Under the pieces are notes generated by a model that was not told where the DNA came from, searched no databases, and was given only the letters and a program-made list of their open reading frames with translations. Source: Acidobacteriota bacterium (GTDB lineage: Bacteria; Acidobacteriota; Terriglobia; Bryobacterales; Bryobacteraceae). Taken from it: a stretch of 6,044 nt of DNA. The DNA lies in the NCBI GenBank assembly GCA_026394095.1, contig JAPKYY010000984.1, positions 1 through 6,044 on the forward strand, written 5' to 3'. A program made the translations under genes and the position numbers. Below, piece after piece: positions 1-6,044 of the stretch; positions within the stretch are counted from its first letter, which is position 1; every line of letters starts with the position of its first letter.

Positions 1-866
1 GGCTTGCCGTCTTTGTTGAGATCCACCATTGTGATGGCGTGGGGCTGAGACCAGGAGTCGTCGATCATGCGGATTTCAAAGGTGCCACCGGCGTTCTGCT
101 CCAGCCAGAAGACGCCGTAGTCGTGAGCATTTCCCGTAACGATATCGTTGCGTCCATCACCGTTGACATCGAGGACGTACATGAAGCTCAGGCTCTTGAG
201 CGTTGGGAAGTCGGCATGGAATTTCCAGTTGTCCTGCATCGGGTTTGACGGTGCTTCCAGCCATCCGGCGGGGGAGAGAATGTCGGTGCGCCCGTCTTTG
301 TTGATGTCTCCGGCGCCGATGCCATGCCCGAGATTCAGAGGGCTGGCTGTGTGCTTTTCCCATTTCCCGTTGGCGAAGCGATACCAGGCCGTTGCTGCCT
401 TGCCACCATATTGTGGTAGCACTTCGTTTGCTTTGCCGTCATTGTCCAGATCTACCAGAAAGGCAAACTCGATTGGGCCCGCAGTATCAATCACTGTTTC
501 CACCCATTTGCCTACACCTTTGCCAGGGTTCTTGTACCAGCTCAGTTTCTTCTGGAAGTATGTGGCAGTAATGATGTCGATATGGCCATCGCCATCAACA
601 TCGAGGGGCAGGTCTGAGAAGGCATCGATGTAATTGTTGTCAAAGTTCAATTCGCGGAATTGAGTCTTCTTCCAGCCAGGATTGGCATACCAGTATTCTC
701 CGGATACGATGTCGAGCTTGCCGTCGCCATTGATATCGACCAGAGCGGCTGTCTCTGCGGCCCCTCCATCGAGCATCGTCTTGGTGAAATTCAGGTCTGC
801 GGGACGACGGTCAGCCTGAAGGATGGCAGTCAGTGCCAGGGGCAACATCAAAAATCTAGTGTTCAT
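1..866 (-). CDS. FG-GAP/VCBS repeat secreted protein (3' end beyond window)
   Basis: This reading frame is open from ATG 866 to base 1 with no stop, giving 288 visible residues; the C-terminus lies outside the window. The N-terminus looks like a Sec signal peptide: MNTR, a hydrophobic stretch FLMLPLALTAIL, then a possible cleavage after QA (residue 18). Six Asp-rich calcium-loop motifs of the form D-x-[ND]-x-D-G-x-x-[DN] begin at residues 44, 89, 139, 187, 233 and 282, 45-50 residues apart. Examples are DINGDGKLD, DVDGDGHID and DVNGDGRND. This spacing is the hallmark of FG-GAP/VCBS repeats, which fold as beta-propeller blades. The start overlaps the upstream small-subunit gene by 11 bases (ATGAACACTAG), suggesting translational coupling. 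A GGAG lies 10 bases upstream (877-880). Inference: a periplasmic or surface beta-propeller co-expressed with the dehydrogenase. Its ligand or enzymatic role cannot be read from the sequence. Confidence 0.9.
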   Translation of the reverse strand, partial: MNTRFLMLPLALTAILQADRRPADLNFTKTMLDGGAAETAALVDINGDGKLDIVSGEYWYANPGWKKTQFRELNFDNNYIDAFSDLPLDVDGDGHIDIITATYFQKKLSWYKNPGKGVGKWVETVIDTAGPIEFAFLVDLDNDGKANEVLPQYGGKAATAWYRFANGKWEKHTASPLNLGHGIGAGDINKDGRTDILSPAGWLEAPSNPMQDNWKFHADFPTLKSLSFMYVLDVNGDGRNDIVTGNAHDYGVFWLEQNAGGTFEIRMIDDSWSQPHAITMVDLNKDGK

Positions 867-1401
867 CTAATTTGCACTCCGGAAATTCAGCAAGCACCTG
901 GTTGCCCAGATAACCCAAATCTTCTACCAAGCCTGCGCGCGAGGTGTAATAGCCATCGGCGGTCATGTTCTTTGTTACACGAAAGAACTTCTGTTCCATC
1001 GTTTTCACTTCACCTCGATCCACTTCTGCGCAGAGTGGCTCGAGAATAGCGAGTTGTTGTTGTTGGCTTAACTTGAGGAAGTTCTTTGAAGCCAGCCAGG
1101 CGATGCCATCGCCATAAGTCTTCTTGTGCATCTCGTTGTTGCGCACTACCAGATCGATGTAGTTCGGAACCTGCGCCTTAACTGCACCAGGCACTATTAG
1201 TTCAGTCACTCGCGACAATATCGAGAATTGATCTGGATTGAAGAATTTGGGAGACCCGGGATCTGCACCTCTGGCTGGTGCCGGATGCTGGTGTTGGCCA
1301 TAGAGCTCATCCCCTGCGAAGGGAAATGCGCACTGGATTCCAATGGCACCAATGATCTTGATGGTTTCGCGGCGCCCGTCATCGTAGGCATTCTCTGACA
1401 T
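856..1401 (-). CDS. Gluconate 2-dehydrogenase subunit 3 family protein (Tat-exported small subunit)
   Basis: This 181-aa protein is probably the small (gamma-type) partner of the adjacent GMC dehydrogenase. The N-terminus has a Tat-like twin-arginine motif, R10-R11 in GRRETIK, followed by a hydrophobic stretch IIGAIGIQCAFPFAG. The body matches the family pattern as I know it: FFNPDQFSILSRVTELIVP, then GAVKAQVPNYID, LSQQQQLAILEPL, and a C-terminal block with FFRVTKNMTADGYYTS, LGYLGN and FPEC. In related FAD dehydrogenases this subunit aids maturation and export of the large subunit, which has no signal peptide itself. The start codon follows the GMC stop with no spacer (TAA-ATG) and has a strong GGGGAG 8 bases upstream (1410-1415). 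The loop after ELIVP goes directly into GA, whereas relatives I recall carry a few more residues there, often including an acidic residue. The family call is firm; the substrate is unknown. Confidence 0.87.
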   Translation of the reverse strand: MSENAYDDGRRETIKIIGAIGIQCAFPFAGDELYGQHQHPAPARGADPGSPKFFNPDQFSILSRVTELIVPGAVKAQVPNYIDLVVRNNEMHKKTYGDGIAWLASKNFLKLSQQQQLAILEPLCAEVDRGEVKTMEQKFFRVTKNMTADGYYTSRAGLVEDLGYLGNQVLAEFPECKLDEH

Positions 1402-2964
1402 TTAGGCTTCTCCCCTCTTGAGGCGGTTGATCAAATGCTCTGCTGTTCTTGCGGAAACGGCCATAAAGGTATGGGTTGGGTTTTTCTCAGAACCCGCCAG
1501 CAGTATGTTGCCACCAAGGGTATAGAGATTCGAAACATCGTGCGTGCGCCCAAAGCTGTCGGTGACAGAGTTGCGCGGGTCTTTGCCCATGATGCTGCCG
1601 CCGATTTCGTGGTTCGGCCTGGGCTCCTGATAGACCTGATGGATCTCCGCCCCGGCGGCTTCGAGAATCTCCCGCGACTTTGTTTGCATGTCCCGGAAGA
1701 TCTTCATGTCGTTCTCGTTCCAGTAAAGATAGCGACGCACTTCGGGCAAACCGAATTTGTCTTTCTTGTCTGGATCTAGATCGACGTAGCTCTTCTCGTC
1801 TGGCGTTTTCTCGCCGTAGGGTGAGAAGACGAAGTAGGAAGGATATCGATCTTTCACTGACTGCTTGTATGCGTCGCCCATGCCTGGCAAGGCCCTGGCC
1901 CAGCCGACGCTGCGGCGGTTCTGATAGTTGAATTGCGCACCCCAGCTTCGCGCGTAGTCGCGCTTCTGGTTGTGCATAAAGCTTGGCAGGTAGGCGTGAT
2001 CGAGGAAGCCTTCGTCGTTGGTGATTGGCTTGCCGATTAGAGGCTTGAGGAATGCTTCGACGCCGCCGGTGAAATGCGGCATGAAATCTTTACCAACACG
2101 GCCTGAAGAATTGGCCAGCCCATTGGGGTAGCGACTTGATTTTGACTGCAGCAACAATGCGACGTTCTGGACGCAAGCGGCAGCCAGGATCACAATTTTG
2201 CCTCGGACTTCGCCTTGCGCGAGTGTGGTGCGATTGACAAATTTGACACCGGTGACGCGATTCTCAGCATTCACTGGAATGTCATAAACAACGCTGTCGA
2301 GCTGGAGTGTGATTTTTCCTGTCTTCATCAGGGGACGCATATGGCCGTCCCAGGAGTTGTACTTGGCGGCAACATCGCAACCAGCCATGCAGTTGCCGCA
2401 ATAGTGGCAAGCAGGGCGGCCAAACTTCGGGCGTGTCAGTGTTGACTTGCGGACATGGATGACTTTTCGCCCCAGCTTTGCAGCCCCTCGCTGGATCAAT
2501 ATGTCAGAACACTTCAGTGGCGCGGGTGGGAGAAAAATGCCGTCGGGCAAATCTTCGAGGCCGTCCAGGTTGCCGCAGACGCCAACCTCCCGCTCGATTC
2601 GTTCGTAGTAGGGAGCGAGTTCTTTGTAGCTGATGGGCCAATCGTAGCCGACGCCATCGCGGGTGTAGCCTTCAAAGTCGCGCGGGCCGAATCGCCAGGC
2701 TACCGCATTCCACAACATCGACTTGCCGCCCAAACCACGCGAACGTTCTGTGTCAAAGCCAGGTTTGTTGTTGCGCATCTTGGGGATGCCGCGGTTGGGG
2801 AATTCAAAGGGCATCGCGTGGGTGTTGAAGTCTGTGCGTGTCTCAATCTTTGGTCCACCCTCCACCACGCACACATTCACGCCAGCTTTTGCCAAATGCG
2901 CCGCGACAGTTCCGCCACATGCACCTGACCCAACAATTACGACATCGTAGACTTCATTAGCCAT
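1402..2964 (-). CDS. GMC family FAD-dependent oxidoreductase (gluconate/glucose dehydrogenase-like large subunit)
   Basis: This 520-aa flavoprotein probably oxidises a sugar, polyol or other alcohol using FAD. The Rossmann motif G12-S-G-A-C-G17 is followed by the ribose-binding acid E35 in CVVEGG. The GMC signature RSRGLGGKSMLWN spans 74-86. Near the C-terminus, H452 (HEIGGSIMG) and N495 (NPTHT) sit where the family has its catalytic His and His/Asn pair. A cysteine cluster, C186-x2-C189-x2-C192-x3-C196, is followed by AAKYN. It resembles the C-x5-C-x3-C region that binds a 3Fe-4S cluster in bacterial FAD-glucose dehydrogenase, so an electron-relay cluster is plausible. There is no signal peptide; export is probably by hitch-hiking with the Tat-bearing small subunit encoded immediately downstream. 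It is first in its operon. A weak AGGA-type ribosome site lies about 11 bases upstream. The length is normal for the family. The substrate cannot be assigned. Confidence 0.93.
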   Translation of the reverse strand: MANEVYDVVIVGSGACGGTVAAHLAKAGVNVCVVEGGPKIETRTDFNTHAMPFEFPNRGIPKMRNNKPGFDTERSRGLGGKSMLWNAVAWRFGPRDFEGYTRDGVGYDWPISYKELAPYYERIEREVGVCGNLDGLEDLPDGIFLPPAPLKCSDILIQRGAAKLGRKVIHVRKSTLTRPKFGRPACHYCGNCMAGCDVAAKYNSWDGHMRPLMKTGKITLQLDSVVYDIPVNAENRVTGVKFVNRTTLAQGEVRGKIVILAAACVQNVALLLQSKSSRYPNGLANSSGRVGKDFMPHFTGGVEAFLKPLIGKPITNDEGFLDHAYLPSFMHNQKRDYARSWGAQFNYQNRRSVGWARALPGMGDAYKQSVKDRYPSYFVFSPYGEKTPDEKSYVDLDPDKKDKFGLPEVRRYLYWNENDMKIFRDMQTKSREILEAAGAEIHQVYQEPRPNHEIGGSIMGKDPRNSVTDSFGRTHDVSNLYTLGGNILLAGSEKNPTHTFMAVSARTAEHLINRLKRGEA

Positions 2965-3057
2965 TTGGAACTTTATCCTATCGTATTCATGGTGAAATGA
3001 GCCATTTTGGCGTTCGCTAGCGCTTATTGTTTGATGGGCGTATCATTCAAAGCAAAG
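2965..3057. promoter_or_regulatory. Divergent intergenic region
   Basis: About 93 bases separate the GMC start from the preferred caspase start, so both transcripts should begin here or inside the neighbouring genes. An 8-base perfect palindrome, CGCTAGCG, lies at 3015-3022. It is too short to call an operator. I found no convincing plus-strand sigma70 promoter for the caspase gene. If that gene really starts at 3034 or 3007, the region is shorter. Confidence 0.5.
3023..3050 (-). promoter_or_regulatory. Possible sigma70-type promoter for the GMC operon
   Basis: Read on the minus strand, TTGAAT (3050-3045) matches 4 of 6 bases of the -35 consensus. It is followed after 16 bases by AATAAG (3028-3023), which matches 4 of 6 of the -10 consensus. 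This would give a leader of roughly 50 bases before the GMC start. Matches this weak occur by chance, so it is only a candidate. Confidence 0.2.
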
Positions 3058-5121
3058 ATGAAGCGAATTGCACTCCTGCTTGCGACAACGGTTCTCCTCC
3101 TCGGACAACGACGCGAATCTGTGGTGAAGCGTGATTTGATCCTTGCTCCGAACGAGGTCGACTATCAAAGCGACGTCAAGGTTCCGCGTGGTTACGCGGT
3201 CATCATCGGGGTTAGCGGTTATGCCAATCTCCCTTCTGAATCGCAGTTGAGGTTTGCTGAATCAGACGCCCGTTCTGTCTATCAAACTGTCATTTCTCGT
3301 GAGGGTGGTCAGATTGAGCCTGAAAATGTGAGGACTCTTTTTGGTGCCCAGGCGACGCGAGCCAATATTGCGAAGCTGCTGGAGGAGTGGCTTCCCAGTG
3401 TGGCCAAAGAAGAAGACCGTGTCATCGTTTTCTTTGCCGGTCATGGATTCGTTTACGAAGGGAAGGGATACCTTGCTCCTCATGACTTCGCGGTCGATAA
3501 AACAGTTCAAACTGGCTACGACATGGCGCGGCTCGGGGACACGCTTGCCAATAAAGTGAAGGCGCGGAACAAGATTCTCTTGACCGATGCATGTCATTCG
3601 GCAAAGATCCTCCCTGGCCTGAACTCCAAACAAATCAACGATCAGTTCAAGAACTTGCCGGGCAGCTTTTTTACTCTGGCCTCAAGCCGGGAGGCGGAGT
3701 CCAGTTTTGAAGACCCCAATCTCGCCTCCGGCTCAGGAGTCTTTGCGTACTTTCTGGTGCAGGGATGGAAGGGACAGGCTGATGTGGATCCTGAGGATGG
3801 CATCGTTACGGCTGATGAACTTGTCCAGTACGTGCGAAGTCAGGTCCGCCAATATGCCAAGGCTCACGGTGTCAGCCAGAACCCTCAGGAGAGCGGTAGT
3901 TTTCCGGCCGACATGACGCTTGGCTTTCTTCCTCTGCGTCGCGAAACGGTGAAAGCAAATGCGAAACCGATTCTTGAAGGCACCATTGTGGTTACAAGCA
4001 ATCTTGATGAGGTGGAGGTTTATGTAGACGGGAATCGCATCGGCAAGCTTGGGGCAGGGAAGAAGCTGGTTGTCCCGGGCTTGTCCAGTGGAGAGCATGA
4101 AGTGAGGGGCGAGCGTCAGGGCTATGATCCGGCGCTCCGGCTGGTGACTGTGCGTCCGGGGCAGGAGATTCATGTGGAGCTGCGCATTCAGTTTCAACGC
4201 CGTATCGGTGAGGCCGCTAAAGAAGAATTCAAGAAGGGGCAAGCGATCTATGCCCGTCGAAAGTCGACTGCGGAACTGGATCGTGCCGCGGAGAATTTCA
4301 AGCGAGCCCTGAAGCTTGAGGACAAATATTCCGAGGCGGCAGAATATCTTTGTCTGACCTATCAGATTTTGGGCAAGACCATGGATGCGGTCAAGGCCTG
4401 CAAGAAGGCTGTTTCGCTCACTCCTGATGGTGTGGAATTTCGGACTTACTACGCATCAGTTCTGACAGAGATGGGTGATTCCAGTGAAGCCATTCGACAG
4501 TTGACTAGCGCTCTTGAGCGCGAGCCGGCTTCTTCAGAGGCCAACGTGATGCTGGCCGATGCGTTTCTTTTCGCTCGGGAGTTTCAGAAGAGTGAAGAGG
4601 CTGCTTCCCGTGCACTCGAACTCAACCCGAAGGACGCCAGAGCTTATCTTTTTCGAGCTGACGCCCGTCGATTTACCCAGCGATATGCAGAAGCAATGGG
4701 AGATTACTTGACCTATCTCCGCATCAATGATTTTCGGCCTCCGGTAGCAGAAGTGCTTGGCTACTACCTTATTGGTAGTGGATTGAGCAAACGAAACGCT
4801 GGCCAGAAGCGTGTTCACGAAATCCAGCAGTGGAGTGCCTGGTTTGGTATTTGCGACTCTGCTCGGGGGATGGATGAGTATGCGAAGGCGATCTCCGCCT
4901 GTGAGCGAGCAATTCGATTCGACAGCAAGGATGCTGGAACGTATTTTCTGCTGGGAAAGACGTACACGGAGTGGTTTGATCAGCGCAACTCAAGAGAGAG
5001 CCTTTTGAAGGCGGAGGAGAAGCTTCAGACGGCACTTCGTCTCAATCCGGATTTTGAGTTTGCCAATGAGGCCAAACGGCAACTAACCATGATTCGTGAG
5101 TTTAAGGCGGTTGTCCGTTAG
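3058..5121 (+). CDS. Caspase-like (peptidase C14) protein with PEGA and TPR domains, exported
   Basis: With the preferred ATG at 3058 the protein has 687 residues. That start gives a canonical signal peptide: MKR, then IALLLATTVLLLG. Longer in-frame starts (TTG 3007, ATG 3034) have no clearer ribosome site. Residues 43-293 form a caspase-like domain: the first strand is YAVIIGVSGY, catalytic His129 lies in FFAGHGF, and catalytic Cys179 lies in DACHSA. Both members of the dyad are present, so it is probably an active cysteine protease. A degenerate Asp-rich loop (242-254, DVDPEDGIVTADE) resembles a calcium site. Residues 307-377 form a PEGA domain (VYVDGNRIGK, GEHEVRGERQGY). From about 385 to 675 there are roughly seven TPR-like repeats, with a break near 560-595. 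The stop abuts the DinB-like start (TAG-ATG). Family knowledge suggests cleavage after basic residues. The target, and whether the role is in cell death, signalling or envelope processing, are unknown. Confidence 0.88.
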   Translation: MKRIALLLATTVLLLGQRRESVVKRDLILAPNEVDYQSDVKVPRGYAVIIGVSGYANLPSESQLRFAESDARSVYQTVISREGGQIEPENVRTLFGAQATRANIAKLLEEWLPSVAKEEDRVIVFFAGHGFVYEGKGYLAPHDFAVDKTVQTGYDMARLGDTLANKVKARNKILLTDACHSAKILPGLNSKQINDQFKNLPGSFFTLASSREAESSFEDPNLASGSGVFAYFLVQGWKGQADVDPEDGIVTADELVQYVRSQVRQYAKAHGVSQNPQESGSFPADMTLGFLPLRRETVKANAKPILEGTIVVTSNLDEVEVYVDGNRIGKLGAGKKLVVPGLSSGEHEVRGERQGYDPALRLVTVRPGQEIHVELRIQFQRRIGEAAKEEFKKGQAIYARRKSTAELDRAAENFKRALKLEDKYSEAAEYLCLTYQILGKTMDAVKACKKAVSLTPDGVEFRTYYASVLTEMGDSSEAIRQLTSALEREPASSEANVMLADAFLFAREFQKSEEAASRALELNPKDARAYLFRADARRFTQRYAEAMGDYLTYLRINDFRPPVAEVLGYYLIGSGLSKRNAGQKRVHEIQQWSAWFGICDSARGMDEYAKAISACERAIRFDSKDAGTYFLLGKTYTEWFDQRNSRESLLKAEEKLQTALRLNPDFEFANEAKRQLTMIREFKAVVR

Positions 5122-5652
5122 ATGGAGACCGCAAGACAATTCGATCTTGAGCGTTGGCAATCTGAGTTTGAGCAAAATACTGCCCGGCTTCAGGAAATTC
5201 GCAGCAAGAACCCAGGGGATCAAGGATCCCTAAGACCCTTTGAAGGAGCCTGGAGTGTGGCGGAATGTGTGCAGCACTTGAGCCTCACTGCGCAGGCCTT
5301 TGTTCCTATATGGACTGCAGCTTGCTCCTCGACGGACCACAATTTTGGCAAGCCCTACCGAGTTTGGTGGCGCTGGTTCCTTGCTGGAGTTAACGACCCA
5401 TCCAGAATGCGCTCTCATACTCCAAAGGCCTTCAATCCTGTTATTGTTCCCCATCTCGAAGTGGCCCTTGAGCTCTACTTCAAAGAACGCGAAGTGGTTA
5501 GAGTGCTTGCCAAAGAGATGTACATCGGAGACATTGGCGGGATTGAAATCAGATCTCCCTTTGCCTCGTGGATGAAGTATCCGCTGGATTTTTCGTTTGA
5601 CCTTTGGATTGCCCATGAACGGCGGCATTTATCGCAGGCTGAAAAAGGTTGA
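5122..5652 (+). CDS. DinB-like (DinB_2 superfamily) protein
   Basis: This 176-aa protein is a probable DinB/YfiT-type four-helix bundle, a fold whose members often bind a divalent metal and include thiol-dependent transferases. The family landmarks are the first-helix motif AWSVAECVQHL with H52, and the C-terminal DLWIAHERRHLSQAE with H165 and H169. Together these give the expected three-His metal site. The start codon directly follows the caspase stop, with only a weak purine stretch (AAGGCGG, 5104-5110) upstream, so translation is probably coupled. There is no signal peptide, so it is likely cytoplasmic, unlike its neighbours. The protein ends only seven residues after H169. The stop follows a run of five A (5642-5646), and the +1 frame would read QAEKV and continue 24 codons past the run to 5719. 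The true C-terminus may therefore differ. The substrate or thiol partner is unknown. Confidence 0.82.
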   Translation: METARQFDLERWQSEFEQNTARLQEIRSKNPGDQGSLRPFEGAWSVAECVQHLSLTAQAFVPIWTAACSSTDHNFGKPYRVWWRWFLAGVNDPSRMRSHTPKAFNPVIVPHLEVALELYFKEREVVRVLAKEMYIGDIGGIEIRSPFASWMKYPLDFSFDLWIAHERRHLSQAEKG

Positions 5653-5654
5653 CA
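5649..5654 (+). promoter_or_regulatory. Perfect -35-like TTGACA, -10 not convincing
   Basis: TTGACA overlaps the DinB-like stop codon, and the bases after it are AT-rich. No good -10 element sits 16-18 bases downstream; the best hexamer, TACAAG at 5679, is 24 bases away. It could contribute to separate transcription of the downstream secreted-protein gene, or be chance. Confidence 0.2.
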
Positions 5655-5695
5655 CATTTTTTGCAGAGTTTACGCAACTACAAGTGGAGAGACAA

Positions 5696-5719
5696 ATGCA
5701 AATTGGAGTACGGCCTTGA
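5696..5719 (+). other. Seven-codon mini-ORF ending on the next gene's start
   Basis: ATG 5696 encodes MQIGVRP and stops at TGA 5717-5719. It has its own well-placed Shine-Dalgarno, GGAG at 5686-5689, 6 bases upstream. Its stop overlaps the TTG start of the downstream gene (TTGA), a classic translational-coupling layout. It may be a leader peptide, or simply the tail of the +1 frame of the DinB-like gene. Real translation is unproven. Confidence 0.35.
5705..5708 (+). promoter_or_regulatory. Ribosome-binding site that supports the TTG start at 5716
   Basis: GGAG lies 7 bases before TTG 5716. No in-frame ATG or GTG exists between the upstream in-frame stop (5650-5652) and this TTG. The next ATG, at 5752, would cut into the signal peptide. 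This favours TTG as the start of the Ig-like secreted protein. Confidence 0.6.
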
Positions 5720-6044
5720 ACAGCACAATTAGATTCCTCAGCGCGGCAAGCATGAGCTTGCTGATGCTGTGCGGAGCGGATGCGAGTATATTTCGCTCGA
5801 TTCCCTTCAGCACAGAGCATCTGGCGGCATTCATGAGTCAGGGCCCAGCGCCGGCTCCACCGCCGGAAGGCTATAAGATCAATGTCCTCAAGAGTGAACC
5901 CCAAAACAATTTGAAAAAAGGCAGAGCCACCAAGGCTGTTGTTGAAGTCAGGGACCGCAACAACAAGCCGGTTGCTGGTGTGGCGTTGCTCTTTCTGCTC
6001 CCCAACTCCGGACCCAGTGGTGCATTTGCTGGTGGGGCCCAGAG
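5716..6044 (+). CDS. Secreted protein with N-terminal Ig-like domain (3' end beyond window)
   Basis: The frame is open to the window edge, giving 109 visible residues. The preferred start is TTG 5716, supported by a GGAG 7 bases upstream. It gives a signal peptide with n-region MNSTIR and a hydrophobic stretch FLSAASMSLLMLCGADA, with likely cleavage after ADA (residue 23). The cysteine is not in a good lipobox because Leu precedes it. A Pro/Ala linker (GPAPAPPPEG, 43-52) follows. From about residue 53 a beta-rich segment carries TKAVVEVRDRNNKPVAGVAL (72-91) and then GPSGAFAGG. This is the pattern of bacterial Ig-like (Big_1/invasin-type) or related carboxypeptidase-regulatory-like domains: V-x-V-x-D-x-x-x-x-P-V-x-G-V. 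It lies 63 bases after the DinB-like stop and may share its transcript. It is a cell-envelope or extracellular protein of unknown role. Confidence 0.75.
   Translation, partial: MNSTIRFLSAASMSLLMLCGADASIFRSIPFSTEHLAAFMSQGPAPAPPPEGYKINVLKSEPQNNLKKGRATKAVVEVRDRNNKPVAGVALLFLLPNSGPSGAFAGGAQ

Noticed and set aside
148..633. 161-codon plus-strand ORF at the left end
   Set aside because: It is antisense to the FG-GAP repeat gene, whose minus-strand frame carries six regularly spaced calcium-loop motifs. The plus-strand translation shows no domain.
660..1049. 129-codon plus-strand ORF
   Set aside because: It runs antisense across the FG-GAP/small-subunit junction and its translation has no recognisable motif.
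2455..2928. 157-codon plus-strand ORF
   Set aside because: It is antisense to the N-terminal half of the GMC gene, which has clear FAD-binding motifs in the opposite frame.
3015..3022. CGCTAGCG palindrome as an operator
   Set aside because: An 8-base palindrome is expected by chance at this scale, and no second copy was seen near either start.
3733..4242. 169-codon minus-strand ORF
   Set aside because: It is antisense to the caspase/PEGA coding region; no motif is visible, and the plus-strand frame is clearly coding.
3058..5652. Caspase/DinB pair as an anti-phage defence system
   Set aside because: Nothing nearby supports this: there are no nuclease, CRISPR, nucleotide-sensing, gasdermin or mobile-element genes. 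The signal peptide also points to the envelope rather than cytoplasmic sensing.
5752..6044. ATG 5752 as start of the Ig-like secreted protein
   Set aside because: It would leave a very short signal peptide (MSLLMLCGADA) with no positive n-region, while TTG 5716 has a well-placed GGAG and gives a normal one.

Overview
The window is bacterial, with densely packed genes. There are two divergent gene clusters of exported or redox proteins, and one gene runs off each edge. Base composition looks a little over half G+C by eye (not computed). The mix of a GMC oxidoreductase with a gluconate 2-dehydrogenase subunit 3-like partner, an FG-GAP/VCBS repeat protein, a caspase-PEGA-TPR protein, a DinB-like protein and a Pro-rich Ig-like secreted protein is typical of Acidobacteriota (Bryobacterales/Solibacter-like). 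Planctomycetota or Verrucomicrobiota cannot be excluded. This is inference from gene content, since no rRNA or marker gene is present.

Left cluster, minus strand (about 2964 down to 1): a 520-aa FAD-dependent GMC dehydrogenase, then a 181-aa Tat-type small subunit starting on the base after the GMC stop codon, then an FG-GAP calcium-binding repeat protein whose start overlaps the small-subunit gene by 11 bases and which continues past base 1. The first two probably form a periplasmic FAD dehydrogenase, with the small subunit carrying the cofactor-loaded large subunit through the Tat pathway. No cytochrome subunit is present in the window.

Centre: about 93 bases (2965-3057) separate the divergent starts and must hold both promoters. 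A weak sigma70-like promoter for the left cluster is proposed there.

Right cluster, plus strand (about 3058 to the end): an exported caspase-like (C14) peptidase with PEGA and TPR domains, immediately followed by a DinB-like gene, then after 63 bases a secreted protein with an Ig-like domain that runs off the right edge. The DinB/Ig-like junction is unusual. The DinB-like frame stops just after a run of five A. The +1 frame stays open from there to base 5719 and ends exactly on the TTG start of the next gene, and a 7-codon mini-ORF with its own Shine-Dalgarno lies within that open stretch.

There is no gene-free stretch longer than 300 bases. I saw no tRNA, rRNA, CRISPR array, insertion sequence or convincing intrinsic terminator.
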